Part shown: positions 25,328 through 32,458 of the stretch, one piece after another | Layout: each line of letters begins with the position of its first letter | How positions within the stretch are numbered: the stretch's first letter is position 1 | From: Actinomycetota bacterium | GTDB lineage: Bacteria; Actinomycetota; Thermoleophilia; Miltoncostaeales; Miltoncostaeaceae | Assembly: GCA_020636905.1 (NCBI GenBank) | Contig: JACJWX010000005.1 | Coordinates: 1-64,000, forward strand | Length of the DNA stretch: 64,000 nucleotides | Direction: 5' to 3' | Notes under the pieces: model-generated | Database searches by the model: none | Told to the model about the DNA's origin: nothing | What the model saw: the letters and a program-made list of their open reading frames with translations, nothing else | Made by a program: the position numbers and the translations under genes

Positions 25328-25978
25328 ATGCTCGATGCTGACACCGTTCTCACCACCACCCGCGCGGTACGCAAGCGGCTCGACCTGGAGCGGCCGGTCG
25401 AACGCCGCCTGATCGAGGAATGCCTGGAGGTCGCCCTTCAGGCGCCGTCGGGCGGCAACCGCCAGAAATGCTCGTTCGTCGTGGTCACCGATGCGGAGGT
25501 GCGCCGCGGCCTCGGTGAGCTGTACCGCAAGGGGTGGAAGCGCTACATCAACGAGGGGGTCGCGGACGGCGCGGCAGAGCGCGCCGAGGACCCGGAGGCA
25601 CGCCGTCGTCAGGTGCGCATCGCCAGTTCCGCCCGCCATCTCTCGAAGCACATCCAGGACGTCCCGGTGCTGGTCATCCCGTGCATCCACGGGCGCACCG
25701 AGGATGAGAACGTGCTCGTTCAGGCGTCGCAGTTCGGTTCGGTGCTCCCGGCGGTGTGGAGCTTCATGCTGGCGGCACGGGCACGCGGCCTCGGCACGAC
25801 GTGGACCACCATCCACCTCTTCCACGAGGCGGAGGCCGCCGAGCTGCTCGGCATCCCGTACGACGATGTCATGCAGGTCGCGCTCATCCCGGTGGCCCAC
25901 ATCATCGGGGGCGATCTCCGGCCGGGGCCGCGCCGTCCGATGGACGAGGTGGTCCACTGGGATCGCTGGGGAGGCTGA
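25328..25978 (+). CDS. Nitroreductase-family FMN flavoprotein
   Basis: A 216-residue protein of the nitroreductase fold, which uses FMN and NAD(P)H to reduce nitro groups, quinones or other electron acceptors. It begins with TTRAVRKRLD and has the FMN-site stretch LQAPSGGNRQ. Later ARARGLGTTWTT and LLGIPYDDVMQVALIPVAH are typical. The substrate cannot be predicted. Its 3' end overlaps the convergent kinase-like gene by 77 bases. Confidence 0.88.
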   Translation: MLDADTVLTTTRAVRKRLDLERPVERRLIEECLEVALQAPSGGNRQKCSFVVVTDAEVRRGLGELYRKGWKRYINEGVADGAAERAEDPEARRRQVRIASSARHLSKHIQDVPVLVIPCIHGRTEDENVLVQASQFGSVLPAVWSFMLAARARGLGTTWTTIHLFHEAEAAELLGIPYDDVMQVALIPVAHIIGGDLRPGPRRPMDEVVHWDRWGG

Positions 25979-26687
25979 TCCCGACGGAGACGGCGAGGTC
26001 GTGCGCCCGCTCGACCTGTCCATGCGCCAGCCACCAGTCGATCGCCTCGGCCGCCAGGTGGGGTGTCCAACGCCTCACGCGATTCGCGATGTCGTCGTCG
26101 CGGTAGCCGCCCATGAGCGCGCGGCGAGCATCGGGGCTCGCGCCGTTCACCGCCAGGAGATAGGCCAGGTCCTCCGCGGGATCGCCGATCCGGGAGAACT
26201 CCCAGTCGACCAGCACGGGGCCGGGCGTCCACACGACGTTCTCGGCGACCAGGTCCCCGTGGATCCGGCACAACCGCGGCGCGGGCGCCGGAGCCGGTCG
26301 CGCCGCGAGGGCCCTTCCCGCGGGGCGTGCGTGGATCTCGCTGAGTCGCGCGGTCCGGTACGTCCACGGCGTCATGGGTGGCGGAACCGGGAGGGTGTGG
26401 AGTTCGCGCAGGAGCGCGCCGAGTTCGCGCAGGTCGGTGCCGCTCAGCGCCGGGAACGGAGTCGGCGCGCCGCCGACGTCGGTCGTCGTCAGTGTGTCGC
26501 CCGCGGAATCCAGCAGTGGTGGGACACCGCGCCATCCGCCGAGGGTGCGCAGCGCGTCGGCCTCCACGGCCAGGGCCGCCGGGTCACCCTGCTTGATGAT
26601 CACCGGCGGGGGTCCGGCACGGCGTGTCAGGCGGAAGCGCCCGCCACCGAGCGACAGGGGATCGGGAGCAGGCGACCGGGAACGCAT
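25902..26687 (-). CDS. Aminoglycoside phosphotransferase / choline-kinase-like protein
   Basis: A 261-residue small-molecule kinase fold. It has the catalytic Brenner motif IHGDLVAENVVW and the metal-binding VDWEFSRIGDP. An N-terminal lobe lysine lies in PVIIKQGD. Such proteins phosphorylate sugars, amines, homoserine or antibiotics; chromosomal copies are seldom true resistance genes. It overlaps the nitroreductase gene tail to tail by 77 bases. A perfect 12-bp palindrome sits directly before its ATG. Confidence 0.8.
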   Translation of the reverse strand: MRSRSPAPDPLSLGGGRFRLTRRAGPPPVIIKQGDPAALAVEADALRTLGGWRGVPPLLDSAGDTLTTTDVGGAPTPFPALSGTDLRELGALLRELHTLPVPPPMTPWTYRTARLSEIHARPAGRALAARPAPAPAPRLCRIHGDLVAENVVWTPGPVLVDWEFSRIGDPAEDLAYLLAVNGASPDARRALMGGYRDDDIANRVRRWTPHLAAEAIDWWLAHGQVERAHDLAVSVGISLPSDPSGPPRPSDGAAPAGDRPR

Positions 26688-26688
26688 C

Positions 26689-26700
26689 GCACGATCGTGC
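26689..26700. promoter_or_regulatory. 12-bp palindrome before the kinase-like gene
   Basis: GCACGATCGTGC is a perfect palindrome one base upstream of the ATG on the minus strand. It could be an operator or a hairpin that hides the start region. No ribosome binding site is visible. Confidence 0.35.
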
Positions 26701-26766
26701 CACAGCCGGCCCCTGGTGCCGGCTCGCCCGCGCCGTGGCGTCCGACGGCGTCCTGATCAGGCGGCC

Positions 26767-28146
26767 TCAGCGGATCAGCGGCAGCCGGCGCGAATCCATC
26801 TTCGGGAGGATCTTGCTCGCCTCGACGCCCATCCAGCTCTCGAGCAGGCTGGCGTAGACCGTCCGGAACTCGGTGGTGACCTTGAGGTTGTCGTCGGAGT
26901 CCAGACTGGTGAGCCCAGGGAACTCGCTGCGGATACCGCCGTTGACCCGGTTCCCGACGAGCATGAGCCCGCCGCCGGCGCCGTGGTCGGTGCCGTTGCC
27001 ATCGTTGTCGTCGGGGCGCCGGCCGAACTCGCTCCAGATCATGACCACGACGCGATCGGCGAGTCCACGCGCCTGGATGTCGGCCTGGAAGGCCGTGACG
27101 CTGTCGGACACGTCCTTGAGCAGCTCGGTGTGCTCATCCGGCTGGTCGTCGTGGGTGTCGAATCCGCCGCGAGAAAGGGAGAGCACCCGGGTCCCGAGAC
27201 CCGCGCCGAGGATGCGGGCCGCGTTACGCATGCCCTTACCGAGGTACGAGTCCGGGTACTCGACCGGTGTCGGGGGTAGCTTGTTGGGATCGCCCTGCAG
27301 CGGTTTGAGCATGTCGACCATGCGGAACGCGTTGTTGTACGCCTGGGAAACGGCCTGGCGCGCGCGCGAGTGGCTGCCACGAGCCGCCTCGCGGTACAGC
27401 TTGGTGAAGCCTTTCCCGTCCCAGACCTCCGGGATGCCGAGTCCGAAGTAGCTCGGCTCGTAGACCGTGCCGATGGGCGCCTTCCTCGCGATGAGGGTCG
27501 GGTCGAGGCCCCACGACACGCTGACGCCCTGCAACGGGTTGTTGCGCGTGCCGATGAGGTCGAGTGTGCGGCCGAGCCAGCCGGTCCGGTCGAGCGTCGG
27601 GCCGACGACGCCGCGCTGCCAGTATCCCTGGGAGTTGAAGTGCGATTGGTCGGGCTGTGCGTAGTCGACCGCCGGCAGCACCGCGACCTTGCCCTGGTCG
27701 TAGAGCCCGGCGATGCCGCTCATCGACGGGTGCCACCCGAACTCCGAGGAGCCGCTCACAGGGAGGATCTGGTCGGCGGGAATCGCGATGCGCTTGCGTC
27801 GCTGGCGGTATTGCGGATCGGTGATGGGGATGAAGGTGTTGATGAAGTCGTTGCCACCGTCGAGATAGAGCGACACCAGAATCGCCCCGTTCGGTGAGGC
27901 GGCCTGCTGGGCCGCCGCCGACTCGAGGATCGCCCGCGGCCCGAGCGCTGACGCGGCGCCTGCCATCAGCACGAGTCCGGCACCTCGCTCGAGCAGGTTC
28001 TTGCGGGTGAGCCCGCCCTGCCGTTCGAATTCGGCCAGTCCGTCCAGGGCATCGGCGGGAATCGGCATCATGCGCCCGGCCTGGGACGCGACCCGCCTGC
28101 GGGTCATGCGCCAGTCGTTGCAGCCGTCACGTCGTGGTGCGGTCAC
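26767..28146 (-). CDS. DUF1501 domain protein (exported, sulfatase-like fold)
   Basis: A 459-residue protein of the DUF1501 family, related to the alkaline phosphatase/sulfatase fold. An N-terminal segment (RKNLLERGAGLVLMAGAASAL) looks like a late-placed signal sequence, as is common in this family. Family stretches include LYLDGGNDFINTFIP, RGGFDTHDDQ and WSEFGRRPDDNDGNGTDHG. The GTG start follows GAGGAGG, and the family's cargo is unknown. It is the last gene of a three-gene unit with DUF1800 and a cupredoxin; DUF1501 and DUF1800 genes are commonly paired, so the two products probably act together outside the membrane. Confidence 0.88.
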   Translation of the reverse strand: MTAPRRDGCNDWRMTRRRVASQAGRMMPIPADALDGLAEFERQGGLTRKNLLERGAGLVLMAGAASALGPRAILESAAAQQAASPNGAILVSLYLDGGNDFINTFIPITDPQYRQRRKRIAIPADQILPVSGSSEFGWHPSMSGIAGLYDQGKVAVLPAVDYAQPDQSHFNSQGYWQRGVVGPTLDRTGWLGRTLDLIGTRNNPLQGVSVSWGLDPTLIARKAPIGTVYEPSYFGLGIPEVWDGKGFTKLYREAARGSHSRARQAVSQAYNNAFRMVDMLKPLQGDPNKLPPTPVEYPDSYLGKGMRNAARILGAGLGTRVLSLSRGGFDTHDDQPDEHTELLKDVSDSVTAFQADIQARGLADRVVVMIWSEFGRRPDDNDGNGTDHGAGGGLMLVGNRVNGGIRSEFPGLTSLDSDDNLKVTTEFRTVYASLLESWMGVEASKILPKMDSRRLPLIR

Positions 28147-28158
28147 AGTGCAGCCTCC

Positions 28159-29475
28159 TCAGCAGACCTGGGCGTCGGGACCCGCCAGCAGGACGTGTCG
28201 CAGCACACGCTGGCGTTCGGGGAAGTAGTGCTTGACCTCCCAGTCGTCGGTTCGGCCCTTCACCGACGCCACGGCGTACCGCTGCATCGCGAGGGCCGTG
28301 CGCTTCGAGATCTGGGGATCGCCGGTCGCCTTGCGGGCCGCCGCGATGGCGCGCTGGGGCGACTGGCTCGCGCTGATCGAACCGTCCTTGACCCGCTTCT
28401 GGACGAGCATGCTCGCCGCGTCGAAGCGGGCGCTGATGGTGGCCGGTGTCAGCCACGCGTCGTCCTGGTCCCAGCCGGCGACGTTCGGCGGATGGAACGG
28501 CCGCTGGCCCATCTCGTCGAGCAGGTGGATCCACGATTCGTCGGCGATGCGGGTGTTGGTGCGCCGCAGCATCCCGGCGGCGTAGACCACCGGCGGCTTG
28601 ACCTGGTGCGGGGAGGTCAGGTCGGCGTAGAGGCTGGGGTGGGTGAGGATGATTCGCAGCACCGGACGGATCTCGGTCCCTGAACGCCGGTACGTGCTGA
28701 CCATCTGCTTGAGGGTGCGGGGTGGCACCGGCAGCGGCGTGAAGTAGTGCCAGAGCTTCTCGCAGAGGTACGGCGCGTGCTTCGGGTGGTTGATCGCGAG
28801 GTCGATGATGTCCTCGGGGGTGAACCGTCCGCGCTTGCCGAAGACCCGCTTGACCCCACGGTCATGGCGATCGGGGTCGAAGCCGAAGCGTTTGGTGTCG
28901 TAGTCGAAAGTGAATCCGGTGAGGGCTCGCGCGGCCTCGCGGATGTCGCGCTCGGTGTAGCCGTTGTTCACGCCGAGCGTGAACAACTCGAAGAGCTCGC
29001 GGGCGAAGTTCTCGTTCGGCGACCCCTTCTCGGAACCGGCCAGATCGAGGAACATCTGCATCGCACCGTCGCGGAGGATCCGCTTGGTGAGAGCCCGGAA
29101 ACTGCCGAGTCCGTAGTTCCGCAGCAGCCAGTACTGGCGCATCATCAGCTTCACGTCGCCGACCTTCTCGTTCGAGGTGGCGAAGTGGTCGTGCCAGTTG
29201 AGCGTCATGCGCTCCGCGAGCGGGTGCCGCGTGCGCGCGGCCCGGTCGAGCCACCAGAGCACGTCGTGCCCGTAGGCGTTCACCGGATCGAGCGGGCCGC
29301 CGTCGATGCGGGCCGGCCGACCGCCGAGCGCACGGCCTTTCGGTGCGAGGAGCTGCTCGACCGCTCGGCGACGCCCCAGACGGCCGAGGCGCTTCGCCTC
29401 TCCCGGAGCCGGGCCGAACCCCGCCCGCCAGAGCAACCGCTCGGCTTCGAGGTCAGCCTTGGTCGTTCGTGGCAC
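28159..29475 (-). CDS. DUF1800 domain protein
   Basis: A 438-residue DUF1800 protein. It starts with the family's EAERLLWRAGFGP, has WHDHFATSNEKVG and NENFARELFELFTLG, and near the C terminus PFHPPNVAGWDQDDAWLTP. The biochemical function of this family is unknown; it nearly always neighbours DUF1501, as here (12 bases downstream). The start is GTG, with AGGAAAGGGA just before it, inside the end of the cupredoxin gene. I see no clear signal peptide. Confidence 0.9.
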   Translation of the reverse strand: MPRTTKADLEAERLLWRAGFGPAPGEAKRLGRLGRRRAVEQLLAPKGRALGGRPARIDGGPLDPVNAYGHDVLWWLDRAARTRHPLAERMTLNWHDHFATSNEKVGDVKLMMRQYWLLRNYGLGSFRALTKRILRDGAMQMFLDLAGSEKGSPNENFARELFELFTLGVNNGYTERDIREAARALTGFTFDYDTKRFGFDPDRHDRGVKRVFGKRGRFTPEDIIDLAINHPKHAPYLCEKLWHYFTPLPVPPRTLKQMVSTYRRSGTEIRPVLRIILTHPSLYADLTSPHQVKPPVVYAAGMLRRTNTRIADESWIHLLDEMGQRPFHPPNVAGWDQDDAWLTPATISARFDAASMLVQKRVKDGSISASQSPQRAIAAARKATGDPQISKRTALAMQRYAVASVKGRTDDWEVKHYFPERQRVLRHVLLAGPDAQVC

Positions 29476-29979
29476 TCAGGTCCCTTTCCTGACGCGCTTG
29501 ACCACCTTGGGCACGGGTCGCTTGACGATGAAGGCGCGAACCATTCCGTGGGCCTCGTGGCCGGGAATGGTGCAGACGAGCCAGTACCGCCCGGGTCGCA
29601 GCGAAAGCCGCAGGGTCGCGAGGCCCCCCGAGCGGATCACCGGCGTCACCTTCAGGACATGGCCGTTCGCGGCGCGAACCGCCAGGTTGTGGTCGTCCTC
29701 ACCGATGTTCTTCGTCTGGATGATCACCCGGCCGGCGGGGACGACCCGGCGGCTGGGCTGCAGCTTGTACTCGCTCGCGAAGACGAGCATCCGCGCGGGA
29801 CGGCGCACGACCGCCCTGCGACGCGCCACCGGCGTGGCGAGCGGGGTTGCGGAAGCACTCAGCGCCGGCCGGGCCGACACCGGTACCGGCGGTTGCGGGG
29901 GAAGGGCGAACTGCGGCACGAACAGCGGGACACCTCCAGCGCATGGACGACGTCGTGGCGGACGCCGAATCGTGGGCAC
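29476..29979 (-). CDS. Cupredoxin-like copper protein
   Basis: A 167-residue frame whose C-terminal 100 residues form a plastocyanin-like fold with a complete type 1 copper set: His97 (EDDHN), Cys136, His141 and Met146 in CTIPGHEAHGM. It would carry electrons or copper outside the membrane. The N-terminal 60 residues are Pro/Arg-rich, and the start is uncertain: GTG 29979 gives the full frame, while an internal GTG at VPQFALPP has GGAGGTG about 11 bases upstream. No clear signal peptide is visible in either form. It directly precedes DUF1800 (stop and start adjoin), which suggests a shared extracytoplasmic system. Confidence 0.75.
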   Translation of the reverse strand: MPTIRRPPRRRPCAGGVPLFVPQFALPPQPPVPVSARPALSASATPLATPVARRRAVVRRPARMLVFASEYKLQPSRRVVPAGRVIIQTKNIGEDDHNLAVRAANGHVLKVTPVIRSGGLATLRLSLRPGRYWLVCTIPGHEAHGMVRAFIVKRPVPKVVKRVRKGT

Positions 29980-30136
29980 GGTGTTGCCTGAGCGTCGTCA
30001 CATGGCCGGCAACACTTGAGACCATCACGCACGAAGCGGGAGGACTGCGTTGCGCCAAAGTGTGAAAACCGTAAAGGCGAGCGCCGCCGCCCCGGCGTCG
30101 GGTCACGGGAAATGGGTCCGGCGCCGATGCTCGGGT

Positions 30137-30478
30137 ATGTACGACTCCCGCGACCGACTGCTGAGCTGCCTGAACGAACTCACGCTGGCCCGCACCGCGA
30201 AATCGCGTCGCGATCTCGCCGACCGATGCACGAGCGCGGCGGTGGCCCTGGCCGATCGGGCGGCCGCTTCCGGTGACGCCTCCGGATACCACCGCGTTGC
30301 GGCCTGGCTCGCCGCGACCCCTCCGGCGGGGATGACGCCGCAGCGCGTCCAGCGTGCCGCGGCGGCGCTGCGCGCGGCGCAGGGGCCCGGAGCGGGACCC
30401 CGACTGGACCGGCTCCTCGGATCGGTGTCTGGAGCGCCGCCGGACCTCAGGCCGTCGAATCTGCCGCTGCCCGGCTGA
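30137..30478 (+). CDS. Hypothetical small helical protein
   Basis: The 467 bases between the cupredoxin and Sua5 genes hold only this candidate. It would be 113 residues, Ala/Arg-rich and helical (SCLNELTLARTAKSRRDLAD), with no recognised family. Its last 32 bases overlap the convergent Sua5 gene. No clear ribosome binding site is visible. It could be a chance frame in GC-rich DNA. Confidence 0.35.
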   Translation: MYDSRDRLLSCLNELTLARTAKSRRDLADRCTSAAVALADRAAASGDASGYHRVAAWLAATPPAGMTPQRVQRAAAALRAAQGPGAGPRLDRLLGSVSGAPPDLRPSNLPLPG

Positions 30479-31406
30479 GCCGGTCGCGAACCACGGCGGC
30501 GATTCCACCCCCGGACGGCGGGACAGCGACGATGTGCTCGACCTGCTGCGCGTCCGCCGCCCGCAGCAGGGCGTAGAGGTCGTGCGCGTAGCCGGCGGGG
30601 GTGTGGACGCCCGGTTCCAGGCGGACGACGCCATCGGGGAGGTCGAGCGGGGGCAGGCCGAGCACCGCGGTCCCGGCGGGGGCCCCGGCGAGGGCCGCCT
30701 GGAGCTCGTCCACGGTGGCGATCCGGAGCCGCGCCACCGGCGCATAGTGCGAGGCCATCATCCCCGGCGCCCGTGAGGGGCCGCCTGTGGCGTCCGCGAC
30801 CTCACGGCCCAGGATGTCGGCGATCACATCGGTGTCGAGCCCGCCCAGCCGCAGCACGGTCGGCGTCGGGCCGGTGAGGTCGACGATCGTCGATTCGAGG
30901 CCGACGCGGCAGGGACCGCCGTCCAGCACGAGGTCCACCGCGTCACCGAGATCGGCGACGACGTGTCGCGCTTCGGTCGGGCTGGTGCGTCCGAACGGAT
31001 TCGCCGACGGCGCGGCCACGCCCGCGTCGAGATGCTCCAGCATTCGAAGTGCGAGCGGATGGTCCGGCACGCGCAGCCCGACGGTGTCGCGGCCGCCGGT
31101 CACCGCGTCGGGAACGTTGCCGGTGCGGGGGAGGATCATGGTCAGCGGCCCGGGCCAGCAGGCGTCGGCGAGTCGGCGCGCATCATCGGTGACGACGGCG
31201 GCGTACCGCGACAGCAGGTCCGCCGTCGGGATGTGCACGATCACCGGGTGCTCGCGGGGGCGTCCCTTGACCGCGTAGATGCGGCTCACGGCCCCTGGAA
31301 TCTCGGCATGCGCGCCGAGCCCGTACACCGTTTCGGTGGGGAAGGCGACGAGTCCGCCGGAGGCGAGTCGGTCGGCGGCGAGCGCGGGATCGGTGGTGAG
31401 GGTCAC
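30447..31406 (-). CDS. L-threonylcarbamoyladenylate synthase (Sua5 type)
   Basis: A 319-residue protein with an N-terminal YrdC domain (GGLVAFPTETVYGLGAHA, KGRPREHPVIVHI, APSANPFGRTSPTEARHV) and the extra C-terminal Sua5 domain. It makes threonylcarbamoyl-AMP from Thr, bicarbonate and ATP for the t6A modification of tRNAs that read ANN codons. The linker contains SRAPGMMASHYAP, a Sua5 hallmark. I chose GTG 31406 because it gives the usual N-terminal length; the frame is open for another 465 bases upstream without a family match. It appears to stand alone. Confidence 0.88.
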   Translation of the reverse strand: MTLTTDPALAADRLASGGLVAFPTETVYGLGAHAEIPGAVSRIYAVKGRPREHPVIVHIPTADLLSRYAAVVTDDARRLADACWPGPLTMILPRTGNVPDAVTGGRDTVGLRVPDHPLALRMLEHLDAGVAAPSANPFGRTSPTEARHVVADLGDAVDLVLDGGPCRVGLESTIVDLTGPTPTVLRLGGLDTDVIADILGREVADATGGPSRAPGMMASHYAPVARLRIATVDELQAALAGAPAGTAVLGLPPLDLPDGVVRLEPGVHTPAGYAHDLYALLRAADAQQVEHIVAVPPSGGGIAAVVRDRLSRAAADSTA

Positions 31407-31627
31407 GATTCTGGAAGTTGTGCGAGGTTCAATGCGGAGAATTGGCTCAGTGGTAACCAATTTTGGCGAGCATTCCCGCGGGCGACAGGAGATGATGCAC
31501 GAGTCCGTTCCCGGAGGCACGCCTTCGGTTGTCGCGGCAGCCCTACGCAGTCTTGCGCAGTGGAAGCCCGAGTCAGACGGACCCGGCCGATGTGCAAGGG
31601 CACGGTACGTCGGCCGGAACTTCACGC

Positions 31628-31658
31628 GGGTGGGTGGCGCAGGATGCGCCGCCCACCC
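31628..31658. terminator. 13-bp GC hairpin in a divergent intergenic region
   Basis: GGGTGGGTGGCGC pairs with GCGCCGCCCACCC (one G-T wobble) around loop AGGAT. Both flanking genes point away from it, so no known transcript ends here. Confidence 0.55.
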
Positions 31659-31677
31659 ACGGTGAGCCCGCTCCGAG

Positions 31678-31683
31678 TAGGCT
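31678..31683 (+). promoter_or_regulatory. Putative leaderless -10 element of the small membrane gene pair
   Basis: TAGGCT lies 8 bases before the GTG at 31692, with no ribosome binding site. Confidence 0.45.
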
Positions 31684-31691
31684 CCGCAACC

Positions 31692-32042
31692 GTGTTCACG
31701 CCCCTCACACTGGTCGTCGCCTTCGGCCTGTTCGCGATCGCCCTCTGGGGATTGGGGCTTGCCGTCGTCGGCAGTCCTCCGAATCGGCCGTTCATCCTCG
31801 CCATCCTGATCGCCGAGGCCGAGCTGCTCGTCCATGCCGCCATCGCCGGCGCCGCGATCATCGGGGGACATCGCCCGGACCGGATGGGCGAGTACCTGGG
31901 ATACCTGCTCACGAGCGTCATGCTGCTGCCCTTCGTCCTGCAGCTCACCCGGGCCGGCTCGACCCGGTGGGACAGCGCCACCATGGGCGCCGTGGCGCTC
32001 GCCGTGGGCGTGGCCGTCCTTCGGCTCCTGGGGCTCTGGTGA
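31692..32042 (+). CDS. Small integral membrane protein
   Basis: A 116-residue protein with four hydrophobic segments (from LTLVVAFGLFAIALWGLGLA to ALAVGVAVLRLLGLW). I do not recognise a family, but similar four-helix proteins occur widely in actinobacteria as paired genes. The frame is open far upstream inside the Sua5 gene, but the GTG at 31692 with its -10-like element starts the first helix. Its stop overlaps the next GTG (GTGA), so the pair is coupled. Confidence 0.65.
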   Translation: MFTPLTLVVAFGLFAIALWGLGLAVVGSPPNRPFILAILIAEAELLVHAAIAGAAIIGGHRPDRMGEYLGYLLTSVMLLPFVLQLTRAGSTRWDSATMGAVALAVGVAVLRLLGLW

Positions 32043-32434
32043 CCGGACCCGGACGCATGCTCGCGGTGCTGTACTGCGTCTTCGCCGTGGCGGCGGGGGC
32101 CCGATCGGGCTACCAGATCGCCACGCAGTTCTCGGACGCCCCGCTCGCGTACGGGCTGAGCGCGCTCGCGGCGATCATCTACCTCGTCGCCGCCTGGTGC
32201 TTTCTGCGCCCGTCCGACGCCTCCTTGCGGACGGCGACCGTGCTGCTCTGGGTCGAACTGGCCGGGGTCGTCTCTGTGGGACTCTTCACGTTGGTCGCCC
32301 CGGACCGCTTCCCGGATGCGACGGTGTGGTCCGATTTCGGCATCGGGTACGGCTTCGTGCCGCTGGTGCTGCCGATCGCCGGCCTCTGGTGGCTGACCCG
32401 GCCACAGACGCGCGAGGCCTTCGGGGCCGACTGA
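32039..32434 (+). CDS. Small integral membrane protein, coupled partner
   Basis: A 131-residue protein with four predicted membrane helices (MLAVLYCVFAVAAGARSGYQ first). It overlaps the preceding membrane protein gene by four bases, and the two are likely partners in one complex. No catalytic motif is visible. ATG 32057 is an alternative start. It runs convergently into the GGDEF-EAL gene. Confidence 0.65.
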   Translation: MTGPGRMLAVLYCVFAVAAGARSGYQIATQFSDAPLAYGLSALAAIIYLVAAWCFLRPSDASLRTATVLLWVELAGVVSVGLFTLVAPDRFPDATVWSDFGIGYGFVPLVLPIAGLWWLTRPQTREAFGAD

Positions 32435-32458
32435 CCGCCCGTCAGACGGGCTGGCGGT
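32434..32458. terminator. Hairpin between convergent genes
   Basis: ACCG-CCCGT and ACGGG-CGGT arms form a nine-pair stem with a 4-base bulge. It overlaps the stop codons of both flanking genes. Confidence 0.45.

Larger units (their letters stand above)
31407..31691. other. Intergenic region with an unexplained hairpin
   Basis: This 285-base stretch between divergent genes has a more AT-rich segment (31405-31480) that includes AATTGG and CCAATT in inverted orientation. It contains a direct repeat CGCAGT-CTTG-CGCAGT near 31546 and the strong hairpin at 31628-31658. A short frame from ATG 31494 is unconvincing because its GGAG touches the start codon. A small RNA is possible but unproven. Confidence 0.4.

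Noticed and set aside
25902..26687. Kinase-like gene as an antibiotic resistance determinant
   Set aside because: Only generic phosphotransferase motifs are seen, it is in a housekeeping context, and no mobile element is near.
31494..31665. Short ORF in the intergenic region upstream of the small membrane gene pair
   Set aside because: GGAG touches the start codon, composition is not protein-like, and the end lies in the hairpin.
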